Shown one piece after another: positions 63,301-64,000 of a stretch of 64,000 bases of DNA. Below the pieces are notes generated by a model. The model did no database searches. It was given only the letters and a program-made list of their open reading frames with translations, and was not told the origin of the DNA. A program made the translations under genes and the position numbers. Origin of the DNA: Desulfomonile tiedjei (GTDB lineage: Bacteria; Desulfobacterota; Desulfomonilia; Desulfomonilales; Desulfomonilaceae); NCBI GenBank assembly GCA_016212925.1, contig JACRDF010000010.1:248001-312000 (forward strand). Reading direction: 5' to 3'. How positions within the stretch are numbered: position 1 is the first letter of the stretch; each line of letters begins with the position of its first letter.

Positions 63301-63747
63301 TCCGATTACAGCCGGCTTCTCGTGGAAATCGGTTCGAGAACCGTGAACCTCGACTTGAATGATCCTTCCGTCCTTCTTAAGGCCTCTAAACTGTAAATGC
63401 GCCGCTTCCAACGCACCGCTAAGCCTGAGCCGAAGGTTCTGGTCCATCATGGGCCAGTCTTCCGGAAAGACGAGGTCCTTGGGGCCGAGAACGTTGAGAA
63501 GTTCGTTAACCTGGTAACCAAATATGTTTGCCAACGTGGGATTGACATAACGGAAGAGGTCGTCCTGAATGAGGTATACGCCGACGACCGACCCTTCCGT
63601 GAGTTTTCTGAACAAAGTCCCGGAGTATCCCGCGAAGCCGGGCACCTCCGCGTGCCGAATTTCATGGGCCTCAAGCTGAGCGACGGCTTTACGCAATTCG
63701 CGGACTTCATGGAGGAGTTGTTCTTTGGTCTTGTCCTGGTCGTTCAT
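60352..63747 (-). CDS. multi-PAS/GAF sensor histidine kinase
   Basis: A hybrid-free sensor kinase of about 1131 residues with no membrane segments, so cytoplasmic. The order is coiled coil, PAS, GAF (about 180-330), then PAS repeats; two are near-duplicates (SADAIVIYDLEGRAKYVNRS and SADAIVIYDMEGRAQYVSPS), and two more PAS follow. HisKA has the phospho-His in LSHELKTPLAIM near residue 865. The ATPase has an N box LVKNSVENTPDGGEV and G1 VEDSGVGIAP. Between the last G box and the end sits an insert with four Cys (CRHLPTDKDHCSGSLSSC, then EDC), a possible metal or Fe-S site. No response regulator gene is adjacent. The ATG at 63747 is preferred to a start 19 codons upstream. The bases from 63748 to the window end show no supported gene. 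Confidence 0.9.
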   Translation of the reverse strand: MNDQDKTKEQLLHEVRELRKAVAQLEAHEIRHAEVPGFAGYSGTLFRKLTEGSVVGVYLIQDDLFRYVNPTLANIFGYQVNELLNVLGPKDLVFPEDWPMMDQNLRLRLSGALEAAHLQFRGLKKDGRIIQVEVHGSRTDFHEKPAVIGTLLDITGRIQAGQDLETELNKFQALYDLAVAMTAERSLDENLLLVVEKSRELLGADKSFMALHDEKAGHLRMHATSGVVTEDFKQLRIPIGVGMGGKVALTGKLRVVEDYFQEIGPVFHDVVRAEGLLSGIAVPVNIGANNLGVLYVFNRTKTPFSPSDLDTLSLLGNLAALEINRKSSEERLRESEDRYRSLYEASKRGEELYVSLLNSSADAIVIYDLEGRAKYVNRSFTRIFGWSLEDVEGRRIPFMPDSEREATMTIIQGLVRDGTPTVGFETRRFTKDSRMLDMSISASRYRDHEGIPAGTLVILRDITDRKQAEARLRESEVMYRLLYEESTRREELYRSVLNSSADAIVIYDMEGRAQYVSPSFTAIFGWTIEDVEGKRIPFMPESEREASMTIIYDIIRNGDSCSAFETKRFTKDGRTLDISISASRYHDHDGNASGILAILRNITDRKRAEQALRESEERFRTLAEVAPFGLVVIRADETAEYLNPKFTEIFGYTLEDVPDTDTWFLRAYPNKSRRVAAASIWRAEKAGIEVRDDAGAEAIPRTFSVRAKDGAEKIVDFRAVVLADGRILAAFLDITAQAKAQQEIVRAKNEWERTFNAVSDLVVILDSQHNVARANKALADRLGVAPEDVVGMSCRDKMPYQKTPAALCLDPEILADGLEHSAEISDEILGGVFDLRVSPLRDEQGKVFGSVHVARDITAVKSIERSRRRAVHHLSHELKTPLAIMKASVKNLADPNLSRAGNESNLQRIRRSLQRLNEIQEIVQEIVEPREYRPRPFPVTATVHQILDDIRSKIAHRSVALISRLETVNSDSIDPDLLQKVLDTLVKNSVENTPDGGEVVVSLSQAPAGVLLQVEDSGVGIAPSDREFLFRAFHTTQDEEQYATRNPFDFDAGGKGLELMRLKILSEDGHFDISFDSRRCRHLPTDKDHCSGSLSSCRYVNGPEDCKQAGGTVFSVLFRGGLAKRHSMNEQ

Positions 63748-64000
63748 TTGGGAGCCTCTTGAACGCCGACCGGCTGCAGGGGTAGACTGGAAGAGGAAGT
63801 TCAAGCTCTATCACCCCTTTGTAACTTTACGCAAAAGCCTCCTGAAAGTCAAAAAATGCGACAGCCCGCTAATTCAAAGAGGCCATATGACAAGAAATGT
63901 GTTACAGTCCGATATCATTCCCGGCAAGAATCGGAGTAGGGCGTCTGTCCTGGCGCGTTAAGCCTTGGGTCTCTTACAGGGTCCGTGCGCGCCAAAGAGC

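Overview
The window looks like chromosomal DNA of an anaerobic bacterium, probably a Desulfobacterota/deltaproteobacterial relative (a Desulfomonile- or Syntrophobacter-like guess). The grounds are gene content only: an Lrp-like siroheme decarboxylase of the alternative haem pathway, a NAD-linked HoxEFUYH [NiFe] hydrogenase, an E. coli-type complex I module, diadenylate cyclase, and sigma-54 control of two ammonium transporter/PII modules. Intergenic spaces are full of foldback repeats. No rRNA, tRNA, CRISPR array or complete insertion sequence was seen.

Left part (0.4-13 kb, minus strand): nuoA-nuoB-nuoCD, then a 2 kb cluster of toxin-antitoxin-like small genes, then nuoE-nuoF-nuoG. The membrane subunits nuoH-N are not adjacent inside the window. 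An AcrB-type RND pump gene lies upstream of nuoA. Between the pump and the next gene is a cluster of DnaA-box-like 9-mers with an AT-rich stretch, a possible replication origin. Next come a diadenylate cyclase fused to YbbR-like sequence, a siroheme decarboxylase, a Nudix hydrolase and D-aminoacyl-tRNA deacylase (13.8-17 kb), followed by a TetR regulator with a carboxymuconolactone-decarboxylase-like gene that share a putative operator, a DUF1285-like gene and a Slt-type lytic transglycosylase (17-22 kb).

Nitrogen block (22.3-35 kb): a NifA/NtrC-type activator, amtB-glnK, a porin-like outer-membrane protein with a small acidic secreted protein, a second amtB-glnK, glnA, glutamine-dependent NAD synthetase and a class I glutamine amidotransferase. 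Three good sigma-54 (-24/-12) promoters precede amtB1, the porin and amtB2, so the activator at the head of the block probably drives them. This would be a coordinated ammonium uptake, sensing and assimilation locus.

Middle (35-50 kb): a phosphoribosyltransferase, a 1006-residue FecR-like protein with an extreme glutamine-rich tail, an SGNH-family protein, a truncated MFS transporter, a split UxaA-family lyase, an atypical 1167-residue Lon-like protease, and a HEPN-like protein. Right part (50-64 kb): hoxEFUYH, then a stress/defence patch of duplicated antitoxin-like genes, orphan HigA with a truncated HigB, a second HEPN-like protein and an AIPR (abortive infection) protein, and finally a DUF2283 gene and a large PAS/GAF histidine kinase.

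The most striking non-coding signal is a family of three roughly 131-140 bp elements with 18 bp terminal inverted repeats, each flanked by a different, perfect 4 bp direct repeat: a MITE-like mobile element.
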